Origin: Bacillus pseudomycoides DSM 12442
GTDB taxonomy: Bacteria; Bacillota; Bacilli; Bacillales; Bacillaceae_G
Reading direction: 5' to 3'
Length of the DNA: 64,000 nt
NCBI RefSeq assembly: GCF_000161455.1
Contig: NZ_CM000745.1
Location: forward strand, 3,428,710 to 3,492,709
Made by a program: the position numbers and the translations under genes. The notes below the pieces were generated by a model. The model had not been told where the DNA came from, searched no databases, and was given only the letters and a program-made list of their open reading frames with translations. Numbering within the stretch: position 1 is the stretch's first letter; each line of letters starts with the position of its first letter. This document shows, one piece after another, positions 41,222-50,599 of this stretch.

Positions 41222-41391
41222 GATTCATAATAGTTTCCATAATATACATTTGAATACGGCCATGTTGTTAAGTATGGTTTTTGCTCCGGAGAAGGCTGCG
41301 CTTGCTGATATGTTTCAAACTGTTGCCTTGTATAAGGAACAGGATAATAATGCACATATGAGTATGCTTGAGGTACATAGTAATAATACAT
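41218..41391 (-). CDS. Tyrosine-rich small protein
   Basis: A 57-residue open frame beginning MYYYYVPQAYSYVHYYPVPY and ending VYYGNYYES. About a quarter of the residues are Tyr, and Pro and Gln are frequent. The ATG has AAAAGGAGGG seven bases upstream, one of the strongest sites in the window, and the stop runs into a terminator, so I treat it as a real gene. Tyr/Pro-rich short proteins are found in spore coats and surfaces; that role is only a guess. No family recognised. Confidence 0.65.
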   Translation of the reverse strand: MYYYYVPQAYSYVHYYPVPYTRQQFETYQQAQPSPEQKPYLTTWPYSNVYYGNYYES

Positions 41392-41446
41392 TCATTCACC
41401 CTCCTTTTTTAAGCATATTCAAGGCGGAAAATGAATGTGACATTCT

Positions 41447-42007
41447 TTATATTTGTACAAGTGGTTCTCTCGCGCGTTTTTTTCTTTTTTTCAAACGTAA
41501 CTTACGGTTCTTTTCATATAAATAATGCACAACAAAATAAGATATTACTCCAAATACACCCCCGAAAATTGTCATCCCAATTAATACATATACTTCACTC
41601 TGTAATAAGCTCTTTAACATAATAAAAATATTACTCGAGAAAAGATCAGATATTGTATATGGTTTATGCTGAATTACCTTTATTTCAAATGGATATAAAG
41701 TTTTCCCTAATGCATACGCAAACGGAAACAAAATTACCGGAAGAAATGATATTTTTCCGATAATATTACCAATAACCGCTGCTGGAAAAGATCCCTTTGC
41801 TAAGCGTACAATTGGATAAAAAATAAGATAAACAAGTGACGCTGTATAAATCACCAACATTTCCAAAGCAAATCCAATCGCAAATCCACGTGACACTTTC
41901 TTCGCTCCTTCTGGCGACCGGAGCAACTTATAATAATGAAATTTAAGCACTCTCCAAATACGTTGAAAAAATGAATATGTTTTTTTACCTATTTGCACAA
42001 TTATCAT
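41447..42007 (-). CDS. DUF2062 membrane protein
   Basis: A 186-residue protein of the DUF2062 family: GAKKVSRGFAIGFALEMLVI, then hydrophobic helices with PAAVIGNIIGKISFLPVILFPFAYALGK, and a C-terminal helix followed by a very basic tail (KNRKLRLKKRKKRAR). Function unknown. The exact start is unsure: the ATG at 42007 has only a weak site, and a GTG three codons later is also possible. Single gene. Confidence 0.7.
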   Translation of the reverse strand: MIIVQIGKKTYSFFQRIWRVLKFHYYKLLRSPEGAKKVSRGFAIGFALEMLVIYTASLVYLIFYPIVRLAKGSFPAAVIGNIIGKISFLPVILFPFAYALGKTLYPFEIKVIQHKPYTISDLFSSNIFIMLKSLLQSEVYVLIGMTIFGGVFGVISYFVVHYLYEKNRKLRLKKRKKRAREPLVQI

Positions 42008-42149
42008 CTCTTTAATAGTTTTTTCTCTTCGTAGTATGAACTTAATACTACGACACAAACAACCCTATTTAACTTCACTTATACTAACTTCATCTTATTA
42101 TAAATGATACAAAGAACATTCACCAAATATACATCAGACATTTCGTAAC

Positions 42150-42180
42150 AAAAAAACCTCCCCGATTAGGAAGGTTTTTT
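42150..42180 (-). terminator. Terminator of the arginine operon
   Basis: AAAAACCTCC, loop, GGAAGGTTTTTT; one bulged base. It overlaps the argF stop codon. Confidence 0.75.
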
Positions 42181-43116
42181 GATGTTTTGAAGTAGACTTA
42201 CCAATAATGCTTTTTGAGCGTGCAATCGATTCCCTGCTTGCGCAAAGACAACAGAATGCGATCCATCTATAATTTCTCCTGTTACTTCCTCTTCACGATG
42301 AGCGGGTAAACAATGTAAGAAGCGATACGTTGCTTTCGCATGCTGAACAAGTTTTTCGTTCACTTGAAACGGTTGAAATAATTGGTATTTCCCTTCCGTA
42401 TCTTCTTGCCCCATGCTCATCCAAACATCGGTATAGATAAAGTCAGCACCTTTCACTGCCAACTCCGGATCATTCAAAACTTCAATATTTGCTCCCGTCT
42501 CATTTGCAATTTCTAGTGCACGCTTTACAATTTGTTCATTCGGTTCATACCCCGGGGGAGTCGCCACTGTCATATGCATACCGACTTTTGCACTTGCTAG
42601 CAGTAAAGAGTGACATACATTATTTCCATCCCCTAGGTAAGCAAGTTTAATCCCTTTAAATGTATGAACTTCTTCATAAATTGTCATCAAATCAGCTAAT
42701 GCCTGACACGGATGATGATCATCTGTCAATCCATTAATAACAGGAATACTTGCTTCTTTCGCAAGCTCCTCTACATCTGCGTGCGAGAATGTACGAATCA
42801 TAATTCCATCAATATAATGAGATAATACTTTTGCTGTGTCTGAAACACTTTCTCCTCTGCCAAGTTGCATTTCTTTTCCACTTAGAAACATTCCATGTCC
42901 ACCGAGTTGTACCATTCCTGCTTCGAAAGAAACACGCGTACGAGTTGAATGTTTATCAAAAATTAACCCTAATATTTTCCCTTCTAATAAAGGTTCATGC
43001 TTCTCTTTTTTTAAATACATTGCAAATTCAATTAGCGCAATTATCTCCTCTTGCGTCAGTTCTTCTAATGTTAAAAGATCTTTCGTTTGTAATTTCGGTA
43101 CTTGTATAGTTGACAT
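42166..43116 (-). CDS. argF: Ornithine carbamoyltransferase
   Basis: ArgF (316 residues) joins carbamoyl phosphate to ornithine, giving citrulline. Motifs: KHSTRTRVSFEAGM (carbamoyl phosphate loop, near residue 55), HPCQALADL, and HCLPAHR near residue 273. Last gene of argC-J-B-D-F, 12 bases after argD. ATG preceded by AAGGGGGG. Confidence 0.95.
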   Translation of the reverse strand: MSTIQVPKLQTKDLLTLEELTQEEIIALIEFAMYLKKEKHEPLLEGKILGLIFDKHSTRTRVSFEAGMVQLGGHGMFLSGKEMQLGRGESVSDTAKVLSHYIDGIMIRTFSHADVEELAKEASIPVINGLTDDHHPCQALADLMTIYEEVHTFKGIKLAYLGDGNNVCHSLLLASAKVGMHMTVATPPGYEPNEQIVKRALEIANETGANIEVLNDPELAVKGADFIYTDVWMSMGQEDTEGKYQLFQPFQVNEKLVQHAKATYRFLHCLPAHREEEVTGEIIDGSHSVVFAQAGNRLHAQKALLVSLLQNIKKPS

Positions 43117-43128
43117 AGAATTCCCCCC

Positions 43129-44289
43129 TTATAATATTGGTGATTTTTGTGTACAAATCACTCTTTTTATCATATTTACTGCTTCGTCTATTTCTTCATT
43201 CGTTACAATGAGTGGTGGTAAAAGTCGCAAAACATTTGTTCCAGCTTGCAATACAAGAAGCCCCTCTTTTTCTAACTGTTCTATAATGAATGTGACGTCA
43301 CACTTACAAACGACTCCAATCATAAGTCCTCTCCCTCGAATATTAGTAATCCATTCAACATCAAGTAATTCTTTCTTTAATTTTTGCAGGAAGTATTCTC
43401 CCTTTTCTTTTACTTCTTGTAAAAATGAAGGTTGTTTTATAATTTGTAGTACTTCTTTTGCTGCTGTCATTGCAATGTAATTTCCGCCAAATGTTGAACC
43501 ATGAGTCCCCGCTGAAAAAGCAGTCATAAGCTCTTTCTTTCCAAGCATTGCCCCAACCGGGATCCCATTTCCAAGCGCCTTTGCCGCTGTAACGATATCT
43601 GGGGATGTTCCGGTCTGTTCATAAGCAAACAACGTTCCCGTTCTTCCCATACCCGTTTGCACCTCGTCGATTATATAAAGAGCACCATATTGTCTACATA
43701 ACTTCTCAATCTCTTGCAAAAAGGAAATATCAGCAGGTAAGACGCCACCCTCACCTTGAACAACTTCCACCATAACTGCAGCTACTTCTTCATTCATTGT
43801 CTCCCTGAGCGCGGCTATATCATTAAAGAGAATATGTGAAAAAGATGGAAGAAGTGGACCAAATCCCTTTTTTACTTTCTCTTGCCCCGTTGCGCTCATC
43901 GTTCCAAATGTTCTTCCATGGAAAGATTGCTGAAATGTTAAAACAAGAGATTTCCCCGTATGCTTCCGCGCTAGTTTAAGCGCTGCTTCATTGGCTTCTG
44001 CCCCGCTATTACAAAAAAACACGTAATCTAACTCACGCCCCTCTGTTAGCAATTCAGCTACCTTTTCTTGTGCCTTGTGCGGAAAAAGATTTGATATATG
44101 CCAAATTTCCTGTAATTGCTTTTTTACTGCTTCTACAAGTACAGGATGACAATGTCCTAAATTACATACAGCAATTCCAGAAGTAAAATCTAAATACTTT
44201 TCCCCACTTTCATCTATCACTTTTGTTCCGGTTCCTTGAACAATTTCAACACTGCGTCTCCCATATGTCGGAAATATATGACTACTCAT
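43129..44289 (-). CDS. argD: Acetylornithine aminotransferase
   Basis: ArgD (386 residues) is a class III PLP aminotransferase of arginine synthesis. Motifs: FCNSGAEANEAALKLARKH, LYIIDEVQTGMGRTG and the PLP lysine in DIVTAAKALGNGIPVGAM. Its ATG overlaps the argB stop (ATGA), indicating translational coupling. The N-terminal extension of the open frame (MGWNDGNKRGEYR) is just argB read in another frame. Confidence 0.95.
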   Translation of the reverse strand: MSSHIFPTYGRRSVEIVQGTGTKVIDESGEKYLDFTSGIAVCNLGHCHPVLVEAVKKQLQEIWHISNLFPHKAQEKVAELLTEGRELDYVFFCNSGAEANEAALKLARKHTGKSLVLTFQQSFHGRTFGTMSATGQEKVKKGFGPLLPSFSHILFNDIAALRETMNEEVAAVMVEVVQGEGGVLPADISFLQEIEKLCRQYGALYIIDEVQTGMGRTGTLFAYEQTGTSPDIVTAAKALGNGIPVGAMLGKKELMTAFSAGTHGSTFGGNYIAMTAAKEVLQIIKQPSFLQEVKEKGEYFLQKLKKELLDVEWITNIRGRGLMIGVVCKCDVTFIIEQLEKEGLLVLQAGTNVLRLLPPLIVTNEEIDEAVNMIKRVICTQKSPIL

Positions 44290-45053
44290 ACGATATTCAC
44301 CCCTTTTGTTACCGTCGTTCCAACCCACTCCCCTGATGTTCCTACAAAATGTTTTGTACCATTTACAATGCTGACATGCTCGACTCCCATCTGTATTGAG
44401 GTGAGAGCAGCCTGCACTTTCGGAATCATCCCCCCTGTAATAATTTCTTTTTCTATCAGACGTAGGATCTCAGCTTCATCCGCTTTCGTTAACAACTTCC
44501 CTTCGAACAATATCCCATCTACATCCGTAATAAAAATAAGTTCTTTCGCCCCCAGCGCAGCTGCAATTCCGGCTGCGGCTGTATCTGCATTTATGTTATA
44601 AACCTGGTTTCCTCTTACCCCAATTGGAGCAATAACCGGAATATAATTCAAATCTAGTAACCCTTTTAATAGTGAAGTCTCTACACCGCTAACTTCACCA
44701 ACATATCCAATATCCTCATCAAAAGGCTGAACTTGAAGTAATTTCCCATCACAACCAGAGATTCCGATTGCATGCAAGCCATGCTTTTGAAAATTCATCA
44801 CCATTTTTTTATTCGTGCTTCCGCATAAAACCATTTGAACAACATTCATCACTTCTTTTGTCGTCACACGTAATCCATTCTTCTTTTCAATTGGAATATT
44901 AAATCGCTTTAGCTTTGCATCAATTTCTGCTCCACCGCCATGAACAACAATAACTTGATATTTTTTCTTCAGCTGCTCTATACATTCAAAAAACACATGT
45001 TCTAAACGTTCTAGCATACTACCACCGCATTTTACTACGATATACTCGCTCAT
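44286..45053 (-). CDS. argB: Acetylglutamate kinase
   Basis: ArgB (255 residues) phosphorylates N-acetylglutamate. It shows the amino-acid-kinase fold: VKCGGSMLE at the N terminus, VVHGGGAEID near residue 46, NINADTAAAGIAAALGAKELIFITDVDGI, and TGGMIPKVQAAL near the end. The ATG of MSEYIVVK follows AAGGAGAG, 11 bases after argJ. Confidence 0.95.
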   Translation of the reverse strand: MSEYIVVKCGGSMLERLEHVFFECIEQLKKKYQVIVVHGGGAEIDAKLKRFNIPIEKKNGLRVTTKEVMNVVQMVLCGSTNKKMVMNFQKHGLHAIGISGCDGKLLQVQPFDEDIGYVGEVSGVETSLLKGLLDLNYIPVIAPIGVRGNQVYNINADTAAAGIAAALGAKELIFITDVDGILFEGKLLTKADEAEILRLIEKEIITGGMIPKVQAALTSIQMGVEHVSIVNGTKHFVGTSGEWVGTTVTKGVNIV

Positions 45054-45064
45054 CTTCTCTCTCC

Positions 45065-46291
45065 TTACGTACGATAACAAGCATTTATTTTCACATAGTC
45101 ATAGCTTAAGTCGCAGCCCCAAGCTCTTCCTTTCTCTCCTCCAAGGTGCAAATGAGCATCAATAACAATTTCAGATTCCTTTAATTTTTGTTTCATTTCC
45201 TCTTGAGAAAACGCTTGTGGCTCGCTGCTTTGTAAAACAGGAATAGACTGAACAGCAATATCAACAGCGATAGGATCAATAACAACTCCACTTTGACCAA
45301 TCGCACTAATAATGCGGCCCCAATTTGCATCTTCACCATACATTGCAGTTTTCACAAGACTTGAGCCAACAATTTGTTTCGCAATCTTATTCCCTTCTTC
45401 TACTGTTCGTGCTCCGTATACATTTACTTCAACTAACTTAGTAGCACCTTCACCATCTTTAGCAATTTGCTTCGCTAAGTCCTCACATACCTTTTGCAAA
45501 GCAAACATAAACTTCTCCCACTCCGTATGATTCGTATAAATAGCAGTTGTTCCTGATAACCCACTTGCCATTACAACGACCATATCATTTGTAGATGTAT
45601 CACCGTCCACAGTAATTTGATTAAATGTATGATTCGTAACTTGTGATAATGCTAGCTGGAGTGCTTCTTGTTCTATATTTACATCTGTTGTAATAAAGCT
45701 AAGCATCGTTGCCATATTCGGATGAATCATACCAGAACCTTTTGCTGCCCCTGCAATCGTCACTTCTTTTCCTTCAATCATAAACTGATAACATGATTGC
45801 TTTATAACAAGATCCGTTGTTAATATCGCTTCATAAAAGGAAGCTGCCTTCTCTTTTTCTTTCGATGGTACGAGATAGGAAATACCAGTACGAATTGCTT
45901 CCATTGGTAAAGAAACTCCAATGACACCTGTTGAAGCAACTGCTACATGATTTTCTTTTAGCTGGAATTGTTTCGCAGCCAACGTTTTCATTTCATACGC
46001 ATCTTGTAACCCCTGTACACCTGTACATGCATTTGCATTTCCGCTATTTACAACAATTGCTTGTAGCTTTCCTTCCACAGCTATACTTTCTTTTGTAACT
46101 TGTACTGGCGCAGCTTGAAATTGATTTGTTGTATAAACAGCTCCGCAATTAGCAGGAACATCACAAACAATTGCTCCCATATCTTTTTTCCCTTTTTTCA
46201 ACCCAACCTGGGTACCAATCGCTGCAAAACCTTTTGGCGTTACAATTGATCCACTTGCAACTTTTATAATAGAATCTGTTCCAATCATCAT
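45065..46291 (-). CDS. argJ: Bifunctional glutamate N-acetyltransferase / ornithine acetyltransferase
   Basis: ArgJ (408 residues) recycles the acetyl group from acetylornithine to glutamate and in many bacilli also makes acetylglutamate from acetyl-CoA. It is made as a precursor that cuts itself at the Ala-Thr in PNMATMLSFITTD (about residue 195), producing alpha and beta chains; this site is intact. TNQFQAAPV and NSGNANACTGVQG are other family blocks. Nine bases after argC. The presence of argJ fits the absence of argA/argE here. Confidence 0.95.
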   Translation of the reverse strand: MMIGTDSIIKVASGSIVTPKGFAAIGTQVGLKKGKKDMGAIVCDVPANCGAVYTTNQFQAAPVQVTKESIAVEGKLQAIVVNSGNANACTGVQGLQDAYEMKTLAAKQFQLKENHVAVASTGVIGVSLPMEAIRTGISYLVPSKEKEKAASFYEAILTTDLVIKQSCYQFMIEGKEVTIAGAAKGSGMIHPNMATMLSFITTDVNIEQEALQLALSQVTNHTFNQITVDGDTSTNDMVVVMASGLSGTTAIYTNHTEWEKFMFALQKVCEDLAKQIAKDGEGATKLVEVNVYGARTVEEGNKIAKQIVGSSLVKTAMYGEDANWGRIISAIGQSGVVIDPIAVDIAVQSIPVLQSSEPQAFSQEEMKQKLKESEIVIDAHLHLGGEKGRAWGCDLSYDYVKINACYRT

Positions 46292-46300
46292 TCTTCCCCC

Positions 46301-47338
46301 TTATGGATAGAGCGGCATATATTGTAATCCCGCCGTTTCCTCCAGACCTACTAATAAGTTTGCATTTTGAATTGCTTGCCCAGCCGCTCCTTTCATCATA
46401 TTGTCGATAACGGAAACTACTGTAATACGTCCTGTTCGTTCATCATAAGCCGCTCCAATGTCACAATAATTTGAACCCCTTACTTCTTTTGGACTTGGAA
46501 ACTCTCCTTTAGAACGGATACGAACAAAAGGAGCATGACAATACGTTTCTTCATATAGCTTCTCTAATATCTGTGCATGGATATCTCGTTTTGCTTTTGC
46601 ATAGAGAGTAACCATAATCCCTCTCGATATCGGAATTAAATGTGTACTAAATGTAATTGGTTTCGCCTGTTTATTCCACTCACCAAGCATTTGTTCAATC
46701 TCTGGAACATGCTGGTGCTCATTCACTTTATAAATATGGAAATTATCATACAGCTCTGGAAAATGGGTCATTGTTGCCGGTGTTTTTCCCGCTCCTGACA
46801 CCCCTGATTTCGCATCGATAATAAGTGAGTCTTCCTCTATCATCCCGCCCCGCATTAATGGCGCAGCTGCTAGCAGTGCCGCTGTTGCAAAACATCCTGG
46901 ATTTGCAACCAATTCCGTTTCTTTAATAGCTAACTTTTTCCATTCACTTAATCCATACACTGCCTTTTGAAGAATTTCTTCCTTTGCAGCAGGCCTTTTA
47001 TACCATGTTTCATATGTACAAGGATTCAACATACGGAAATCACCTGATAAATCAATAACTTTTAAACCAGACGCTAGCAAGCGTGGCGTCAGCTCCGCCG
47101 AAACCCCTGCTGGTGTCGCTAAAAATACAATACTAGCCTCCTTCGCTATTACATCCACGTCGATTTCTTGTAACGTATGGACAATAAAATTTTGTAAGTG
47201 CGGATATACATTTGTTATTCGTTCCCCTACTTGTGAAAAAGAATGGACAGATGTAATCGAAAAATATGGATGATGATGTAACAACCTTATTAACTCAATT
47301 CCTCCATATCCAGTTGCTCCAATAATCGCGACTTTCAT
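46301..47338 (-). CDS. argC: N-acetyl-gamma-glutamyl-phosphate reductase
   Basis: ArgC (345 residues) reduces acetylglutamyl phosphate with NADPH. The dinucleotide motif GATGYGGIELIRLL is at residues 8-21, and the catalytic Cys is in VANPGCFATA (near residue 149); SGVSGAGKTPA and HQHVPEIEQ also fit. First gene of the operon. An ArgR-type box candidate lies about 130 bases upstream. Confidence 0.95.
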   Translation of the reverse strand: MKVAIIGATGYGGIELIRLLHHHPYFSITSVHSFSQVGERITNVYPHLQNFIVHTLQEIDVDVIAKEASIVFLATPAGVSAELTPRLLASGLKVIDLSGDFRMLNPCTYETWYKRPAAKEEILQKAVYGLSEWKKLAIKETELVANPGCFATAALLAAAPLMRGGMIEEDSLIIDAKSGVSGAGKTPATMTHFPELYDNFHIYKVNEHQHVPEIEQMLGEWNKQAKPITFSTHLIPISRGIMVTLYAKAKRDIHAQILEKLYEETYCHAPFVRIRSKGEFPSPKEVRGSNYCDIGAAYDERTGRITVVSVIDNMMKGAAGQAIQNANLLVGLEETAGLQYMPLYP

Positions 47339-47467
47339 ATGCTCCTCCTTATATCGATTCTTTAAATTAAATATGATTATAATATTGTATATTTATAGAG
47401 TCAATTAAATATTTATTAATTTTAAAAGTTTTAAAAACGTAATTTTTCTAGAAAAACAATAATTATA

Positions 47468-47485
47468 CATGAATTTTTATACACC
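47468..47485. promoter_or_regulatory. ArgR/AhrC box candidate upstream of argC
   Basis: CATGAATTTTTATACACC contains the GAATTTTTAT core seen in arginine-repressor sites and lies between argC and the divergent yqzH. The match to the full 18-base consensus is partial. Confidence 0.4.
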
Positions 47486-47563
47486 TTTGATGTACGCTAG
47501 TATTTTTTCTATACTTCAAGTACAATAAAAACAATACATTTATACATGCAAGCGGGGAAAAAC

Positions 47564-47749
47564 ATGAATGAAAAATTAATTGAAAAGATGTTGATAAAAA
47601 GTTTTCGGCAATATCAATGTAAACCTATTTCAAAAGAGGATCGGGAAACTTTAATTCAAAGTGTCCAAACAACCATTGGTTCGGAACCTAATATCGATGT
47701 ATATGAAGCAATTGAGGATATTGTTTATGAATATATTACGGGAAAATAA
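47564..47749 (+). CDS. yqzH: YqzH-like small protein
   Basis: A 61-residue soluble protein (MNEKLIEKMLIKSFRQYQCK, ending YEYITGK), acidic toward the C terminus. Family assignment rests on resemblance to YqzH and on its place beside yqjQ, yqjP and proC, which holds in B. subtilis. Function unknown. The ATG follows GCGGGGAAA. Confidence 0.65.
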   Translation: MNEKLIEKMLIKSFRQYQCKPISKEDRETLIQSVQTTIGSEPNIDVYEAIEDIVYEYITGK

Positions 47750-47751
47750 AA

Positions 47752-47787
47752 AATAGGAGATTTCCAAATGGAAATCTCCTATTTTTT
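47752..47787. terminator. Bidirectional terminator
   Basis: ATAGGAGATTTCC, loop AAAT, GGAAATCTCCTAT with T run. It overlaps the end of yqjQ. Confidence 0.85.
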
Positions 47788-48573
47788 ACTTAATGATTTA
47801 CCTGCTATACGTTCAAAAAAACCTGGAAATAACGCAAAAAGTTTTGGCCCAACACTCATCCATTTTGGCAAATTCACTTCACGCTTTTTCGTTTGCATCA
47901 CTTTTACAATTTGCTCTGCTACGTATGTTGGCTTTAACATGTAACGTCCCATATTTTTTACATATGTACCTGATTGATCAGCAATATCAAAAAAGTTTGT
48001 GTCAATTGGCCCTGGATTAATCGCTGTTACATGAATATTTGTATTTGAGAGCTCCATGCGTAAGCTATTCGTAAATCCTAATACCGCATGTTTGCTTGCT
48101 GCATACGCACTAGATTTTGGCGTTGCAATTTTCCCTGCTAACGAAGCAATATTAATGATTTGTCCACTATTTCTCTCTAACATATGAGGTAATACTGCTT
48201 TCGTACAAGCTACTAATCCAAATACATTGACCTGAAACATATCTTTCACTTCAGTCATGGACGCTTCTTCAAACGTTTTGAAAATACCAAAACCAGCATT
48301 GTTTACCAATATATCAATCTGCCCTGCATCCTTTAATATTCTTGCAAAAACAGTATCGATCTCTGCTTCTTCACTTACATCTAATACGTAATAATAGCAA
48401 GGCGTATTGTAAGTCGCTTTAATCTTTCCAGCTAATACTCGTAGTTTTTCTTCTGTCCGCGCTATTAATACAGGAATCGCGCCTTGCGCTGCAACTTGCA
48501 TCGCAACTTGTTCTCCAATTCCACTAGAAGCTCCTGTAATGACGATTACTTTTTCTTGTAAACGTCCCGTCAT
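47779..48573 (-). CDS. yqjQ: Short-chain dehydrogenase YqjQ
   Basis: A 264-residue classical SDR. Cofactor motif TGASSGIGEQVA (residues 11-22), NNAGFGIF, and the catalytic Ser/Tyr/Lys in NIASLAGK... SSAYAASKHA. C-terminal segment is hydrophobic and may be membrane-associated. Substrate unknown. I chose the ATG of MTGRLQEKV with AGGTGA six bases upstream; it lies nine bases after yqjP, so the two are co-transcribed. Confidence 0.85.
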   Translation of the reverse strand: MTGRLQEKVIVITGASSGIGEQVAMQVAAQGAIPVLIARTEEKLRVLAGKIKATYNTPCYYYVLDVSEEAEIDTVFARILKDAGQIDILVNNAGFGIFKTFEEASMTEVKDMFQVNVFGLVACTKAVLPHMLERNSGQIINIASLAGKIATPKSSAYAASKHAVLGFTNSLRMELSNTNIHVTAINPGPIDTNFFDIADQSGTYVKNMGRYMLKPTYVAEQIVKVMQTKKREVNLPKWMSVGPKLFALFPGFFERIAGKSLSKK

Positions 48574-48582
48574 CGCTGTCAC

Positions 48583-49536
48583 CTACTTTGCATAATAAAT
48601 CAATTGTGGCGACGATTCATCAATCATCACTTGTTGATTATATGCTAAAAAGTCCAATTGTCCAACTGTTTCCGAAATCGTAAGTGGCAATTGTTCTTTA
48701 TATAATACAGGAAATAATTTCACACATACTTCGAAGGCTGTCATCGGTTTTTCTTTTAATAATTCTAACACTTTGAAAGCACGTGTTTCTTGTTTTTGCA
48801 ATCTTCCCTCTATCAGCTCTTTCACATTCACAATGTCTTCTCCATGACCTGATAAAATGCGTGAAATCTTCATGTTACTTAAACGTTTTAATGTTTGATT
48901 ATATTGTAGTAAAGGTTGCGCTCGCTCTGTCTGTCCTTCATATGGCGGTTCTAGTATCGGATTGGAGGAAATATGACTGATTAAAGCATCCCCACCAATT
49001 AATAGTCCATCACGCTCCCTGTATAACGAAATATGAGTCGAAGCATGCCCAGGTGTTTCAATAACTGTAAACTCCGGTAACGATTCAATACTGTCTCCCT
49101 CTCGTACAGTATGTGTTAACGATCTATTACAAGAATATTTAAGTGTTTTCGTCGTAAGTAATGCTTCATTCTTCAAAAATGCTTCTGGAACTCCGAACTG
49201 TAATGCGGCTTCTTTAAAAAATTGTTGATAATGTTTCAAAAATTGAGAATCCTGCGTAATCCACGGCTCATTCCAAGGATGGCCCACAATATTTGTCTTC
49301 TCAGAAAATGTATTTAAAAGTCCACAATGATCAGCATGATGGTGTGTAATCACTACTGTTTCAATGTCTTCTATCCTATATCCTAAAGTCCTTAATTGTT
49401 TTTCTAATGCTGCCCTGGCCTCTTTTGTATTTGTCCCTGTATCAATTAATGTTAATGATTCTCCCTTTACTAAAAACACATTAACTGTCTCAACTGCAAA
49501 TGGAACAGGAATCTCCATTCGATGAATTGCTACCAT
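48583..49536 (-). CDS. yqjP: MBL-fold metallo-hydrolase YqjP
   Basis: A 317-residue metallo-beta-lactamase-fold protein. The zinc motif THHHADHCG is at about residue 70, with GHASTHISLYR, GGDALI and SGHGEDI as further ligand blocks. A small helical domain follows. The substrate is not known; relatives cover glyoxalase II-like and many other hydrolases. I chose the ATG of MVAIHRMEIP after GGGGGG; ten upstream codons lack a good start. Neighbours as in B. subtilis. Confidence 0.83.
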   Translation of the reverse strand: MVAIHRMEIPVPFAVETVNVFLVKGESLTLIDTGTNTKEARAALEKQLRTLGYRIEDIETVVITHHHADHCGLLNTFSEKTNIVGHPWNEPWITQDSQFLKHYQQFFKEAALQFGVPEAFLKNEALLTTKTLKYSCNRSLTHTVREGDSIESLPEFTVIETPGHASTHISLYRERDGLLIGGDALISHISSNPILEPPYEGQTERAQPLLQYNQTLKRLSNMKISRILSGHGEDIVNVKELIEGRLQKQETRAFKVLELLKEKPMTAFEVCVKLFPVLYKEQLPLTISETVGQLDFLAYNQQVMIDESSPQLIYYAK

Positions 49537-49702
49537 GTTTATGCCCCCCGTCTCTCTCCGGTTCAAAAATGAATCCCTCTTCAGTTTACAACTTCTTTAA
49601 AAATTTGTCATTATTTTCAGATAAAAAGAAGGTGTTTTCTATAATAAAACGAATGTATGTAAATTTATAAGTTTTTCTTACAAAAATTAAGGAGGCTTCA
49701 TC

Positions 49703-50542
49703 ATGTCTATTCAAAATATTTCCTTTCTAGGTGCCGGATCTATAGCTGAAGCAATCATCGCCGGTTTATTAGATGCGAAGGTTGTAACGGGTGAACAAAT
49801 TACAGTAAGTAACCGCTCAAATGAAACAAGATTACAGGAATTACATACAAAATACGGTGTCAAAGGAACACATAACAAAGAAGAACTACTTGCTCATGCG
49901 GATATTATTTTCCTTGCAATGAAGCCAAAAGACGTCGCAGAAGCACTTCAACCTATAAAAAAATATATAACGAATAATCAACTCGTTATTTCATTATTAG
50001 CAGGTGTTTCTACAAGTTCTATTACAAGCCTGCTTCAAAAAAATGTTCCGATTATCCGAGCAATGCCAAATACATCAGCCGCTATTTTAAAATCAGCCAC
50101 AGCTATTTCTCCATCCTTGCATACAACAGAGCAGCACATTTACATTGCTAAATCTTTATTTGAAACAATTGGCCTTGTTTCAGTGGTGGAAGAAGAACAT
50201 ATGCATGCTGTTACTGCACTATCTGGGAGTGGCCCTGCGTACGTGTATTACGTAGTTGAAGCAATGGAAGAAGCCGCAAAACAGATCGGCTTAGAAGAGT
50301 CTGTGGCTAAATCACTTATTTTACAAACAATGATCGGTGCCGCTGAAATGCTTAAAGCTAATACTAAGCACCCTTCTATCTTACGAAAAGAAATCACCTC
50401 TCCTGGTGGAACGACAGAAGCTGGGATCGAGGTTCTTCAAAGTTTTAATTTTCAACAAGCACTCGTCGCATGTATTACACAAGCTACAAAACGATCACAT
50501 GAACTTGGAAAAACATTAGAACAATTAACAAACGAAAAATAA
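49703..50542 (+). CDS. proC: Pyrroline-5-carboxylate reductase
   Basis: A 279-residue enzyme that reduces pyrroline-5-carboxylate to proline (B. subtilis ProI). Rossmann motif FLGAGSIAEAIIAGL at residues 8-22, MPNTSAAI, and the signature block ALSGSGPAYVYYVVEAMEEAA plus EITSPGGTTEAGIEVL near the C terminus. Divergent from yqjP-yqjQ. The ATG follows AAGGAGG. Confidence 0.93.
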   Translation: MSIQNISFLGAGSIAEAIIAGLLDAKVVTGEQITVSNRSNETRLQELHTKYGVKGTHNKEELLAHADIIFLAMKPKDVAEALQPIKKYITNNQLVISLLAGVSTSSITSLLQKNVPIIRAMPNTSAAILKSATAISPSLHTTEQHIYIAKSLFETIGLVSVVEEEHMHAVTALSGSGPAYVYYVVEAMEEAAKQIGLEESVAKSLILQTMIGAAEMLKANTKHPSILRKEITSPGGTTEAGIEVLQSFNFQQALVACITQATKRSHELGKTLEQLTNEK

Positions 50543-50546
50543 TAAA

Positions 50547-50583
50547 CGGAGCTCAGAAAATAGATCTGAGCTCCGTTCTTTTA
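50547..50583. terminator. Terminator between proC and sdaAA
   Basis: ACGGAGCTCAG, loop AAAATAGAT, CTGAGCTCCGT followed by TCTTTT. Serves both converging genes. Confidence 0.8.
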
Positions 50584-50599
50584 TCACGATTGTATTCTC

